DNA of 64,000 bases from Duganella sacchari (GTDB lineage: Bacteria; Pseudomonadota; Gammaproteobacteria; Burkholderiales; Burkholderiaceae_D), in assembly GCF_900143065.1 (NCBI RefSeq), contig NZ_FRCX01000011.1, positions 1 through 64,000 on the forward strand. The letters are read 5' to 3'. The position numbers and the translations under genes are program-made. This document shows, piece after piece, positions 27,248 to 34,676 of the stretch. How positions within the stretch are numbered: the first letter of the stretch is position 1; each line of letters begins with the position of its first letter. The notes below the pieces were generated by a model. It did not search any database. It was given only the letters and a program-made list of their open reading frames with translations, and had not been told where the DNA came from.

Positions 27248-28786
27248 TTAGTTGCTGCTTGTTTTTTTACTCTTCAGCCCTGTTACTTTTTTAGGCTGTT
27301 GGTTTTCTTTAGCCCAGTTCTTCGGCTCACTCACGAAATCTTTAAAACGGCCATCATATTTCAGAGCCGTTTGATCGATAGGCCATTGCAGCAAGTCTAC
27401 AATTTCCTTGCAGTCAGGCAGATCACGCACATAGCCCCAATGCACAGCTTGCCCGCCACCGCTTCCATCTTCATGCCCAACGATCTTTAAAATCTTGCCC
27501 GCGTTGGCATCCTTGTTGTGAAGCTCTGTGATGACGTTCACGCGGAATGAGTGGAAGCTCGTTTGTGGCAGCTTGATTTTCAAAGCCCGCTGATGCTCTA
27601 GTAATGCGGCAGAGAGGTGCTTGTAATAAGAGTGGTTGATGTATGGCGTATGCGGGAAAATCCGTTCAGCACCTGCCGCTTTGCACTCTTCCACGTATTG
27701 AAGGAAACCCATATCAATCAAGGCTTGTGCAATGGGGACGTTGCGAATGCCACCGACCGTTTTACTTTTGTAGACGTGGATGTAGTGAACGCCATTGTCA
27801 GCAAGATGCACGTCCTGTGTGCGAATCTGAGTCGCCTCCCCAATCCGCATACCGCTATAAACGCCCAAGAGTGGCCCCCAGAATAAATCCGGCTCAGTCA
27901 TGCGAGCCAGATAGCCCTTCGACTCAAAGAGCGTTTGCAGGGCTTGCACAGGGAAGGGCTGGAATGATTGTGTGCTGGCTTTCCTCGTTTTCTTGGTATG
28001 GATGTGTAAGCCCCGAACAGGGTTCTCTTGCGAGAGCGTATAGAGGCCATGCCCAATGGCGTAGTCAAAGAAGTCCTTCAAGGAGTCTAGCTTGTTATCA
28101 ATGGTCTTGGCCGACTGTGCATCCTCACCACTTGCGAGCATCCCCTTGTAGTCAGTGAGGGTCTTCTTGCTGATGGCATTGCTCTCAATGTCTTTCTCTT
28201 TGTAGTCTCCTTTGGCCTTCCGAGCTTCCACTGCCCGAAGACCACGCTCTTTCAAAAAGTCCGTATTCTGGCTTTCAGCGAGCCAGCGTTCAACGACTTC
28301 AACATGCGAGAAGGAGCGGGCTAGAAAATCTTTGATGTGATAGGTCTTCGTCACCACTGTCCTAGGCCCATTTTTCCCCGCACAGTTAGCCAGCCATTTT
28401 TTGACAGCAGGTATTAGGGCTTCAGATTTTTCCATCTTGATCTCCATAGCTCGTCGCTGTTGAACCTGCTCAGGAATAGGACCGATCTTTTCCAAGGCTT
28501 CCATAGCCCGGTCATGATCTGCTTGGGTGCCATCCGTTTTGATGGTCATTCCGTTAGGTAGGCTGATCTCATAACGATCAATCGAGCCAAAGTCGAAATC
28601 TGAAATTTTGGGCTGATTCATTGCTCGTTGCCTCTCAATGTTGAGATTCAATTGCAGAGCAATAATATTAGCAGTTCGCACACACTTAGTGCGAAGACTG
28701 ATGCGTTTCTCGGTGCCGTTGGCTTTGTAGCGAAAGTAGTAGACGCCGCAACGGTTGAGGAACAAACGAGGTGCTTTGATTTGCAT
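27248..28786 (-). CDS. Tyrosine integrase of the tRNA-fMet-linked island
   Basis: This 512-residue site-specific recombinase has an N-terminal arm (RLFLNRCGVYYFRYKANGTE) of the type seen in many island integrases, a core-binding region, and a catalytic domain. The catalytic residues are GMRIGEA (Arg near 312), HSFR near 413, VGHEDGS near 436 and the nucleophile in WGYVRD near 450. The C-terminus is lysine-rich. The gene begins about 80 bp from the 3' end of an initiator tRNA and reads into the island. It presumably integrates and excises the element at or beside that tRNA. The ribosome binding site is weak. Confidence 0.88.
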   Translation of the reverse strand: MQIKAPRLFLNRCGVYYFRYKANGTEKRISLRTKCVRTANIIALQLNLNIERQRAMNQPKISDFDFGSIDRYEISLPNGMTIKTDGTQADHDRAMEALEKIGPIPEQVQQRRAMEIKMEKSEALIPAVKKWLANCAGKNGPRTVVTKTYHIKDFLARSFSHVEVVERWLAESQNTDFLKERGLRAVEARKAKGDYKEKDIESNAISKKTLTDYKGMLASGEDAQSAKTIDNKLDSLKDFFDYAIGHGLYTLSQENPVRGLHIHTKKTRKASTQSFQPFPVQALQTLFESKGYLARMTEPDLFWGPLLGVYSGMRIGEATQIRTQDVHLADNGVHYIHVYKSKTVGGIRNVPIAQALIDMGFLQYVEECKAAGAERIFPHTPYINHSYYKHLSAALLEHQRALKIKLPQTSFHSFRVNVITELHNKDANAGKILKIVGHEDGSGGGQAVHWGYVRDLPDCKEIVDLLQWPIDQTALKYDGRFKDFVSEPKNWAKENQQPKKVTGLKSKKTSSN

Positions 28787-28821
28787 AGGTGGCTCACTAG
28801 GAATGGCACACCCGCAAAAGC

Positions 28822-28856
28822 AAAAAGCCGTTGAGTCCTTTTGGATTCAACGGCTT
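28822..28856 (-). terminator. Terminator downstream of tRNA-fMet
   Basis: A 14-bp stem (28825-28838 with 28843-28856, one mismatch, loop TTTT) is followed on the minus strand by a run of five T (28822-28826). It sits 9 bp after the tRNA 3' end and before the integrase gene, so it probably ends the tRNA transcript and shields the integrase from it. Confidence 0.8.
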
Positions 28857-28865
28857 GCCGTATTC

Positions 28866-28942
28866 TGGTTGCGGGGACAGGATTTGAACCTGTGACCTTC
28901 GGGTTATGAGCCCGACGAGCTGCCAGACTGCTCCACCCCGCG
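28866..28942 (-). tRNA. Initiator tRNA-fMet (CAT)
   Basis: The 77-nt cloverleaf has anticodon CAT in loop CTCATAA. Initiator features are clear: an unpaired C1-A72 at the end of the acceptor stem, and three G-C pairs at the base of the anticodon stem (CGGG/CCCG). The 3' CCA is encoded. The T arm reads ACAGG-TTCAAAT-CCTGT. The integrase of the island lies at its 3' side. Confidence 0.97.
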
Positions 28943-29103
28943 TCTGTGCCGTTATTATAGGGCAGTTCGCGCGTTTAGGCAATATCAATCTCCGAAAGAA
29001 GCATGATAGATCGAATAAATGCCGAGCTGGCGGGACGGCTATCCTGCCGCGCGCACGGCAATCGGTGTAAAGTAAGCATAAAACCGACCTGTCCAATGAG
29101 TTT

Positions 29104-29691
29104 ATGAAATTCTGTTCCGAATGCGCTTCCCCTGTCAGCCTGTCGATTCCGGCGGGCGATAACCGTCCCCGCTACGTGTGCACCAACGCCAGCTGCGCCG
29201 CCATCCATTACCAAAATCCCAAGATGGTGCTGGGCTCGATTCCCGTGTGGGAGCGCGGCGGCGAGCTGCAAGTGCTGCTGTGCAAGCGCGCCATCGAGCC
29301 GCGCTACGGCTACTGGACGCTGCCGGCCGGCTTCATGGAAAACAATGAAACCACCAGCCAGGCGGCGATCCGCGAAACCCAGGAAGAAGCTGGCGCGAAT
29401 ATCAAGCTTGGCAAGCTGTTTACATTGCTCAACGTCGCGCACGTGCACCAGGTCCATATGTTCTACCTGGCCGAACTCATCGACCTCGACTTCGCGCCTG
29501 GCGAGGAAAGCCTGGAAGTCCAGCTGTTCACGGAAAAAGAGATTCCCTGGGACGAGCTGGCCTTCCCCACCATCCGCACCACGCTGGAACTGTTCTTTGC
29601 CGACCGCGTAAAAATCCGCGAAGGCGGCAGCTATGGCTTCCACACGCAGGACATCAACCGCAATATGCGCTCTGACATCGAACCGGCGTGA
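29104..29691 (+). CDS. Nudix hydrolase with N-terminal zinc ribbon
   Basis: This 195-residue protein has Cys4, Cys7, Cys26 and Cys31 forming a zinc ribbon. A Nudix box follows: GFMENNETTSQAAIRETQEE then AGANI, with the G-x5-E-x7-RE-x2-EE-x-G spacing intact. Nudix enzymes hydrolyse nucleoside diphosphate derivatives, and zinc-ribbon members include NADH pyrophosphatase-like and ADP-ribose-type enzymes; the exact substrate cannot be told. The aat gene starts 9 bp after its stop, suggesting co-transcription. It is the first core gene beyond the island. Confidence 0.88.
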   Translation: MKFCSECASPVSLSIPAGDNRPRYVCTNASCAAIHYQNPKMVLGSIPVWERGGELQVLLCKRAIEPRYGYWTLPAGFMENNETTSQAAIRETQEEAGANIKLGKLFTLLNVAHVHQVHMFYLAELIDLDFAPGEESLEVQLFTEKEIPWDELAFPTIRTTLELFFADRVKIREGGSYGFHTQDINRNMRSDIEPA

Positions 29692-29700
29692 CGCATTAAG

Positions 29701-30429
29701 ATGATTCCGTGGCTCGATACCGACACCCCGTTTCCGGATGTCTCCACCGCCTTGACGACCGAGGCGCCCGGCCTGCTGGCCGCCGGCGCCGACCTGTCGC
29801 CGCAGCGCTTGCTCATGGCCTACCAGCACGGCATCTTCCCATGGTTCTCGGAAGGCCAGCCCATCCTGTGGTGGAGCACCGATCCGCGCATGGTGCTCAT
29901 GACGGCAAACTTCCACGTCACCGACTCGCTCAGGAAAACCTTGCGTAAAGTAGAACGCAGCCGCAACGAAGGCGGCCGCTGGCAAGTGCGTTTCGACAGC
30001 GCGTTCGAACTAGTCATGCGCAACTGCGCCGCGCCGCGCCGCGATGGCCCCGGCACCTGGATCTCGGAAGACATCATTGCCGGCTACACCGGCCTGCACC
30101 GCATGGGTTACGCGCATTCGGCCGAAGTCTGGCTGGATGGCGAGCTGATGGGCGGCGCGTACGGCGTCTGCATTGGCCGCATGTTCTATGGCGAGTCGAT
30201 GTTTGCGCGCGTCACGGACGCCTCCAAGATCGCCTTGTCCTATCTGGTGCGCTTCCTGCGTGAGCAGGGTGTAAGCATGATCGATTGCCAACAGGAGACC
30301 GGCCATCTGGCCTCGCTGGGTGCGGCGCCCATTCCGCGCGCCCAATTCCTGGCGCATCTGCGCAACAGTATTGAATTGCCTCAGATCACAGCATGGGAAC
30401 CAATTGCACCACTCGCGCCAGCCAGTTAA
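29701..30429 (+). CDS. aat: Leucyl/phenylalanyl-tRNA-protein transferase
   Basis: This 242-residue enzyme moves Leu or Phe from tRNA to N-terminal Lys or Arg of proteins, creating a degron for ClpS/ClpAP. GLLAAGADLSPQRLLMAYQH and GIFPWFSEGQPILWWSTDPR near residues 24-65 are diagnostic, as is WLDGELMGGAYGV near 145. It is of normal family length. It is followed after about 40 bp by bpt, the companion transferase, as in many Proteobacteria. Confidence 0.96.
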   Translation: MIPWLDTDTPFPDVSTALTTEAPGLLAAGADLSPQRLLMAYQHGIFPWFSEGQPILWWSTDPRMVLMTANFHVTDSLRKTLRKVERSRNEGGRWQVRFDSAFELVMRNCAAPRRDGPGTWISEDIIAGYTGLHRMGYAHSAEVWLDGELMGGAYGVCIGRMFYGESMFARVTDASKIALSYLVRFLREQGVSMIDCQQETGHLASLGAAPIPRAQFLAHLRNSIELPQITAWEPIAPLAPAS

Positions 30430-30469
30430 GCTAGCGTAAAGACTCAACCACTCGCCCGATAGGACGTGC

Positions 30470-31198
30470 ATGACGCACCTGAACGACCTGCCTTTCGCGA
30501 CGCTGCAGTTTTACACAACGGCGCCCTACCCTTGCAGCTACCTCGACGCCCGTCAGGCCCGCTCGCAGGTGGCTACGCCTTCGCACCTGATTAATGCGGA
30601 CGTCTACTCGGAGCTGGTCAAGAACGGCTTCCGCCGCAGCGGCATCTTTACTTATCGGCCATATTGCGATGGTTGCCAGGCCTGCATCCCGGTGCGCGTG
30701 GTGGCGGACGAGTTCAAGCCCAACCGCACCCAGCGCCGCGCCCGCATGAAGCATGGCGACCTGACGGCAGGCGTGGCCACGCTGTCCTTCTCGGACGAGC
30801 ATTACGAGCTCTACCTGCGCTATCAGAGTCGCCGTCACGCCGGCGGCGGCATGGACCAGGACAGCCGCGACCAGTACGCGCAATTCCTGCTGCAAAGCCG
30901 CGTCAACACGCGGCTGGTGGAGTTCCGCGAGCCGGGCGGCACGCTGCGCATGGTCAGCATCATCGACGTGCTGTCGGATGGCCTGTCCTCGGTCTACACC
31001 TTCTTTGATCCGGATGTGGAAGGCGCCTCCTATGGCACCTACAACGTGCTGTGGCAAATCGAGCAGGCGCGCGAACTCAAGCTGCCCTATGTCTACCTGG
31101 GCTACTGGATCAAGGAAAGCCCGAAAATGTCCTATAAAACCAACTTCAAGCCGCTGGAAGCCCGCATCAAGGGCGTGTGGAGCGTGCTGGACGCCTGA
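30470..31198 (+). CDS. bpt: Aspartate/glutamate leucyltransferase
   Basis: This 242-residue enzyme transfers Leu from tRNA to N-terminal Asp or Glu, feeding the same N-end-rule pathway as Aat. The N-terminal YPCSYLD and CDGCQACIPVRV (near 62-75) hold the conserved cysteines, and the C-terminal part has YLGYWIKESPKMSYK. AGGA lies 6 nt before the ATG. The neighbourhood aat-bpt-pyrD is common in Burkholderiales. It is sometimes named ate; sequence style is the bacterial Bpt class. Confidence 0.94.
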   Translation: MTHLNDLPFATLQFYTTAPYPCSYLDARQARSQVATPSHLINADVYSELVKNGFRRSGIFTYRPYCDGCQACIPVRVVADEFKPNRTQRRARMKHGDLTAGVATLSFSDEHYELYLRYQSRRHAGGGMDQDSRDQYAQFLLQSRVNTRLVEFREPGGTLRMVSIIDVLSDGLSSVYTFFDPDVEGASYGTYNVLWQIEQARELKLPYVYLGYWIKESPKMSYKTNFKPLEARIKGVWSVLDA

Positions 31199-31231
31199 TA
31201 AAATACGGGCGATCACCAACCAGAGCGCCCC

Positions 31232-32272
31232 ATGTCCAACAAATTCCTGTATTCCCTGGCCCGTCCCATGCTGTTCTCGATGGACGCCGAAGCCGCCCAC
31301 CACTTCACCCTGCCTGCACTGAAACGCGCCGCCGCACTGGGCCTGACCCGGCTGGTCGCCCAGCCCAAGGCCGATCCGCGCACCGTCATGGGCATCACGT
31401 TTAAAAATCCGGTCGGCCTCGCTGCCGGCCTCGACAAGGATGGCGCTTATATCGATGCGCTGGCCGACCTGGGCTTTGGCTCGATCGAAGTGGGCACGGT
31501 GACGCCACGCGCGCAACCGGGCAATCCCAAGCCGCGCATGTTCCGCCTGCCGGAAGCGCACGCCATCATCAACCGCATGGGCTTCAACAATGGCGGCGTC
31601 GATGCGTTTGTGGCCAATGTACAGTCCTCGCGCTTCTACCAGGACAAGGCCGGCGTGCTGGGCCTGAACATCGGCAAGAACGCCGATACGCCGATTGAAC
31701 GCGCCACCGACGACTACCTGCACTGCCTGGAAAAGGTCTACCCTTACGCCAGCTATGTCACCGTCAACATCTCCTCGCCCAACACCAAGAACCTGCGCCA
31801 GCTGCAAGGCGGTTCCGAACTGGACGGCCTGCTGAGCACCTTGAAAGACGCCCAGCTGCGCCTGGCCGACCAGCACCAACGCTACGTGCCGCTGGCATTG
31901 AAGATTGCACCGGACATGGACGGCGACCAGGTCAAGAACATCGCCGATGCGCTGATCCGCCACAAGATCGACGGTGTCATCGCCACCAACACCACGCTGA
32001 ACCGCGATGCAGTGACTGGCATGCTGCACGGCGCTGAAGCGGGCGGCCTGTCGGGCGCGCCGGTGTTCCAGTTCTCCAACACCGTGATCCGCCTGCTCAA
32101 GGCCGAGCTGGGCGATGCGCTGCCCATCATCGGCGTCGGCGGTATCATGCAAGGGGCGGACGCCAAGGTCAAAATGGAGTGCGGCGCCCAGCTGGTGCAG
32201 CTGTACAGCGGACTGATCTACGCTGGACCTGCGCTGATCAAGGACTGCGCCGACGCGCTTCGCGGCCACTAA
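31232..32272 (+). CDS. pyrD: Dihydroorotate dehydrogenase (quinone), class 2
   Basis: This 346-residue FMN enzyme of the inner membrane oxidises dihydroorotate to orotate in pyrimidine synthesis, passing electrons to quinone. NPVGLAAGLDKDG near 60-72 and VTVNISSPNTKNLR near 174-187, with the class 2 catalytic serine, are typical, and the N-terminal helix (residues 1-40) is the membrane-binding part of class 2. IGVGGI near 305 completes the phosphate site. It lies 33 bp after bpt and 11 bp before the aldo/keto reductase gene. Confidence 0.96.
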   Translation: MSNKFLYSLARPMLFSMDAEAAHHFTLPALKRAAALGLTRLVAQPKADPRTVMGITFKNPVGLAAGLDKDGAYIDALADLGFGSIEVGTVTPRAQPGNPKPRMFRLPEAHAIINRMGFNNGGVDAFVANVQSSRFYQDKAGVLGLNIGKNADTPIERATDDYLHCLEKVYPYASYVTVNISSPNTKNLRQLQGGSELDGLLSTLKDAQLRLADQHQRYVPLALKIAPDMDGDQVKNIADALIRHKIDGVIATNTTLNRDAVTGMLHGAEAGGLSGAPVFQFSNTVIRLLKAELGDALPIIGVGGIMQGADAKVKMECGAQLVQLYSGLIYAGPALIKDCADALRGH

Positions 32273-32283
32273 AAGGAAAGCAT

Positions 32284-33333
32284 ATGCAAACGGTACAACT
32301 GGGTAACAGCCATCTGAACGTCAGCAAGATCTGCCTCGGCACGATGACCTGGGGCGAGCAGAACACCGAGGCGGAAGCACACAGCCAGCTCGATTACGCT
32401 ATCGAGCGCGGCATCAACTTCATCGACACGGCGGAAATGTACCCAGTGATGCCGCGCGCCGAAACGCAAGGTTCAACCGAGCGCTACATCGGCAGCTGGC
32501 TGAAAAAGAGCGGCCTGCGCGACAAGGTGGTGATCGCCACCAAGGCGGCCGGTCCCAACGCCAACGTCAGCTGGATACGCGGCGGCCGCGCGCGCAACTT
32601 CGACGCCGCCAATTTGAAAGCGGCAGTGGACGCCAGCCTGCAGCGCCTGCAAATCGAGCATATCGATTTATATCAATTGCACTGGCCCAGCCGTAACGCG
32701 CCCATCTTCGGCAACAACAGCTTCAATCCCCAGCATGACCGCGAGTGCGTGGCCATCGAAGACACGCTGGCCGCGCTGGGCCAGCTGGTCAAGGAAGGCA
32801 AGATCGGCGCGATTGGCGTCTCCAACGAAACCTGCTGGGGCGTCAACGAATTCATCAAGCAGGCCGAGCTGCAAGGCCTGCCGCGCATCGCCTCGATTCA
32901 GAACCTGTACAACCTGACCGCGCGCCACTACGAAACCAGCCTGCTGGACGAAACCTGCTACCGTGAGAACGTCAGCCTGCTGGCGTACAGCCCGCTAGCG
33001 TTCGGCCAGCTGACCGGCAAGTACCACGACAATCCCAAGGCCCATGGCCGCCTGACCATCTTCCCGCCCAACTGGAGCCCGCGCTACCTGCGTTCGGGCG
33101 TGCTGGAAGCGGTGGCCTGCTACACCAAGCTGGCGCGCGCCAACGGCCTGACGCCGACGCAGCTGGCCCTCGGCTGGTGCTACTCGCGCTGGTTCGTGGC
33201 CTCGACCATCATCGGCGCCACCAACCTCGACCAGCTCAAGCAGAACATCGACGCGCTCGAGGTGCAGTTGCCGAAAGAAGTGATCCAGGCCTGCGACGCC
33301 ATTCACGCGCGCATCACCAACCCGGGCCAGTAA
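32284..33333 (+). CDS. Aldo/keto reductase, Tas-like
   Basis: This 349-residue NADP-dependent oxidoreductase of the aldo/keto reductase superfamily is closest in style to E. coli Tas. It has an N-terminal LGTMTWGEQNTEAEA, then DTAEMYP with the catalytic Tyr near 55, a Lys in VVIATKA near 85 and LYQLHWP near 128. Many Tas-type proteins have no proven substrate. The ATG at 32284 with AGGAAA upstream is the start; an open frame further upstream overlaps pyrD and is not used. Probably co-transcribed with pyrD. Confidence 0.9.
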   Translation: MQTVQLGNSHLNVSKICLGTMTWGEQNTEAEAHSQLDYAIERGINFIDTAEMYPVMPRAETQGSTERYIGSWLKKSGLRDKVVIATKAAGPNANVSWIRGGRARNFDAANLKAAVDASLQRLQIEHIDLYQLHWPSRNAPIFGNNSFNPQHDRECVAIEDTLAALGQLVKEGKIGAIGVSNETCWGVNEFIKQAELQGLPRIASIQNLYNLTARHYETSLLDETCYRENVSLLAYSPLAFGQLTGKYHDNPKAHGRLTIFPPNWSPRYLRSGVLEAVACYTKLARANGLTPTQLALGWCYSRWFVASTIIGATNLDQLKQNIDALEVQLPKEVIQACDAIHARITNPGQ

Positions 33334-33336
33334 GGC

Positions 33337-34077
33337 TCATGCGATGTAGCGGCTGGGGCTGACGCCAAACTGGCGCTGAAATGCCGTGCCAAACGCCGCC
33401 AGGCTATGATAGCCGCAGGCCAGCGCCGCGTCGGTCACGCTGGCGCCACCGGCCAGGCGCGACACCGCGTGCAGCAGGCGTGCCTTCTGGCGCCAGGCCT
33501 CCAGCGTCATGCCGGTCTGCTGCGGGAACAGGCGCTGCATGGTGCGCAGGCTGGCGCCAGCCTCGCCCGCCAGCGCGGCGATGCCACGCTCATCATCCGG
33601 CTGCCGCAGCCAGTGCTGCGCCAGTTTCAACGCGCGCGGATCGCCGGGCAGCGGCAACGCCAGGTCCTCATGGCCGGCCGACAGCAGCAAATCAATCAGC
33701 ACGCCAGCCAGCCGTGCCTGAGCGGGCTCGTGCGGGGCCAGCATGCCAATGCCGAGGATGTGCAGGATCAGTTCGCGCAACAGCGGCGTCACCGCCAGCA
33801 CCACCGGCATCTGCGGCAACGGTGCCGCGCGTTGCGCGCCGATGTACAGCGTACGCACCGCCACCGCGCTTTCCATCTCGATGCGGTGCTGCAACCGTGC
33901 TGGCACCCAGATGGCCCGTGTGGGCGGCGTCAGCCAGGCCATGCTGGCGGTGCACACCCGCATCACGCCCGACGCCGCAAACACCAGCTGTCCCCATGCG
34001 TGGCTGTGCTCTTCTATGACGGCGCCGGTGCGGAAGCCCAGCGCCAGCGAGCGCACATCGTAGCCGTCGCCATCCAT
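33337..34077 (-). CDS. AraC-family transcriptional regulator
   Basis: This 246-residue regulator has an N-terminal cupin-like sensor (EEHSHAWGQLVFAASG near 22-37) and a C-terminal double helix-turn-helix (near 160-245; GASLRTMQRLFPQQTGMTLE and CGYHSLAAFGTAFQRQFGVS). It lies immediately downstream of a VOC-family gene, 1 bp apart on the same strand, so they are one unit and may be functionally linked. The ligand is unknown. It converges with the aldo/keto reductase gene with 3 bp between stops. Confidence 0.9.
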   Translation of the reverse strand: MDGDGYDVRSLALGFRTGAVIEEHSHAWGQLVFAASGVMRVCTASMAWLTPPTRAIWVPARLQHRIEMESAVAVRTLYIGAQRAAPLPQMPVVLAVTPLLRELILHILGIGMLAPHEPAQARLAGVLIDLLLSAGHEDLALPLPGDPRALKLAQHWLRQPDDERGIAALAGEAGASLRTMQRLFPQQTGMTLEAWRQKARLLHAVSRLAGGASVTDAALACGYHSLAAFGTAFQRQFGVSPSRYIA

Positions 34078-34078
34078 C

Positions 34079-34459
34079 TCAGGGAAACTGGAAGGCCGGA
34101 TCGTACTGCATGGCGCCCACCAGATTGCCTTCGGTATCTTCGAAGTAGATCAGTTCGCCCACGCCCTCAATCCGGTAGGGCTGCATGACGATGCGCCCCC
34201 CGCCGGCTTCCACCGCCGCCATGGTGGCGCGCAGGTCGTCCACGCCCATGCTGGTTTCGTAGGCGGCGACGCGTACGCCGGCCACCAGTTCGCGGCGCTC
34301 CTGCAACGCGCCCAGCAAACCCTGTCCGGCATTCTTGATCTGGTAAAAGCCGGGCGGCCCCCATGGGTCGAAGCGCCAGCCGAACACGCTTTCATAAAAC
34401 GTCCTGGCACGGCCGACATCGTCGGCGTTGATGGCAAAGTGGCGCAGTGTGGCTGACAT
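34079..34459 (-). CDS. VOC-family (glyoxalase/bleomycin-resistance-like) protein
   Basis: This 126-residue protein has the paired beta-alpha-beta-beta-beta modules of the vicinal oxygen chelate fold: RHFAINADDVGRARTFYESV near 6-25, and IYFEDTEGNLVGAMQ near 105-119. Metal ligands are plausible at His7 and Glu107. Members include glyoxalases, dioxygenases and drug-binding proteins; the substrate cannot be told. ATG 34459 with GGAGGATC upstream is the start. Same transcript as the AraC gene. Confidence 0.87.
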   Translation of the reverse strand: MSATLRHFAINADDVGRARTFYESVFGWRFDPWGPPGFYQIKNAGQGLLGALQERRELVAGVRVAAYETSMGVDDLRATMAAVEAGGGRIVMQPYRIEGVGELIYFEDTEGNLVGAMQYDPAFQFP

Positions 34460-34676
34460 GGCGATCCTCCGTGGGTTGAACGACCGTTCCACTATAGCCG
34501 CGCCCACAGTGGCGCGCTGCCGCTACGGCGACAAAATTTTACCCATACGTGCCACAATAGCGACACCTTGTAACAACAATATTCAGAATTCACATATCCT
34601 AAGTAATAACGATTCGTGGGCAAATGCATTGCCCGCATATAACATCCCGACATTACATCACTACGAGATTGCTACC

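Larger units (their letters stand above)
1..28865. mobile_element. Genomic island, right-hand part, next to tRNA-fMet
   Basis: This stretch carries three tyrosine recombinases, a conjugative-type coupling ATPase, an antirestriction protein, a defence cluster and an insertion sequence. It is visibly AT-richer than the GC-rich core that begins at the tRNA gene. A tyrosine integrase reads away from the 3' end of an initiator tRNA, a standard arrangement at an island edge. I saw no second copy of the tRNA 3' end in the window, so the left edge is probably outside it. The recombinase trio at the far left and the tRNA-linked integrase at the right may mean two elements are nested or fused. The exact right boundary is uncertain, because the tRNA terminator lies between the tRNA and the integrase. 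Confidence 0.8.

Noticed and set aside
30431..32269. 612-codon open frame on the minus strand opposite bpt and pyrD
   Set aside because: It lies fully opposite well-supported genes, has low-complexity His/Arg/Gln-rich sequence and no ribosome binding site; it is a product of high GC third positions.
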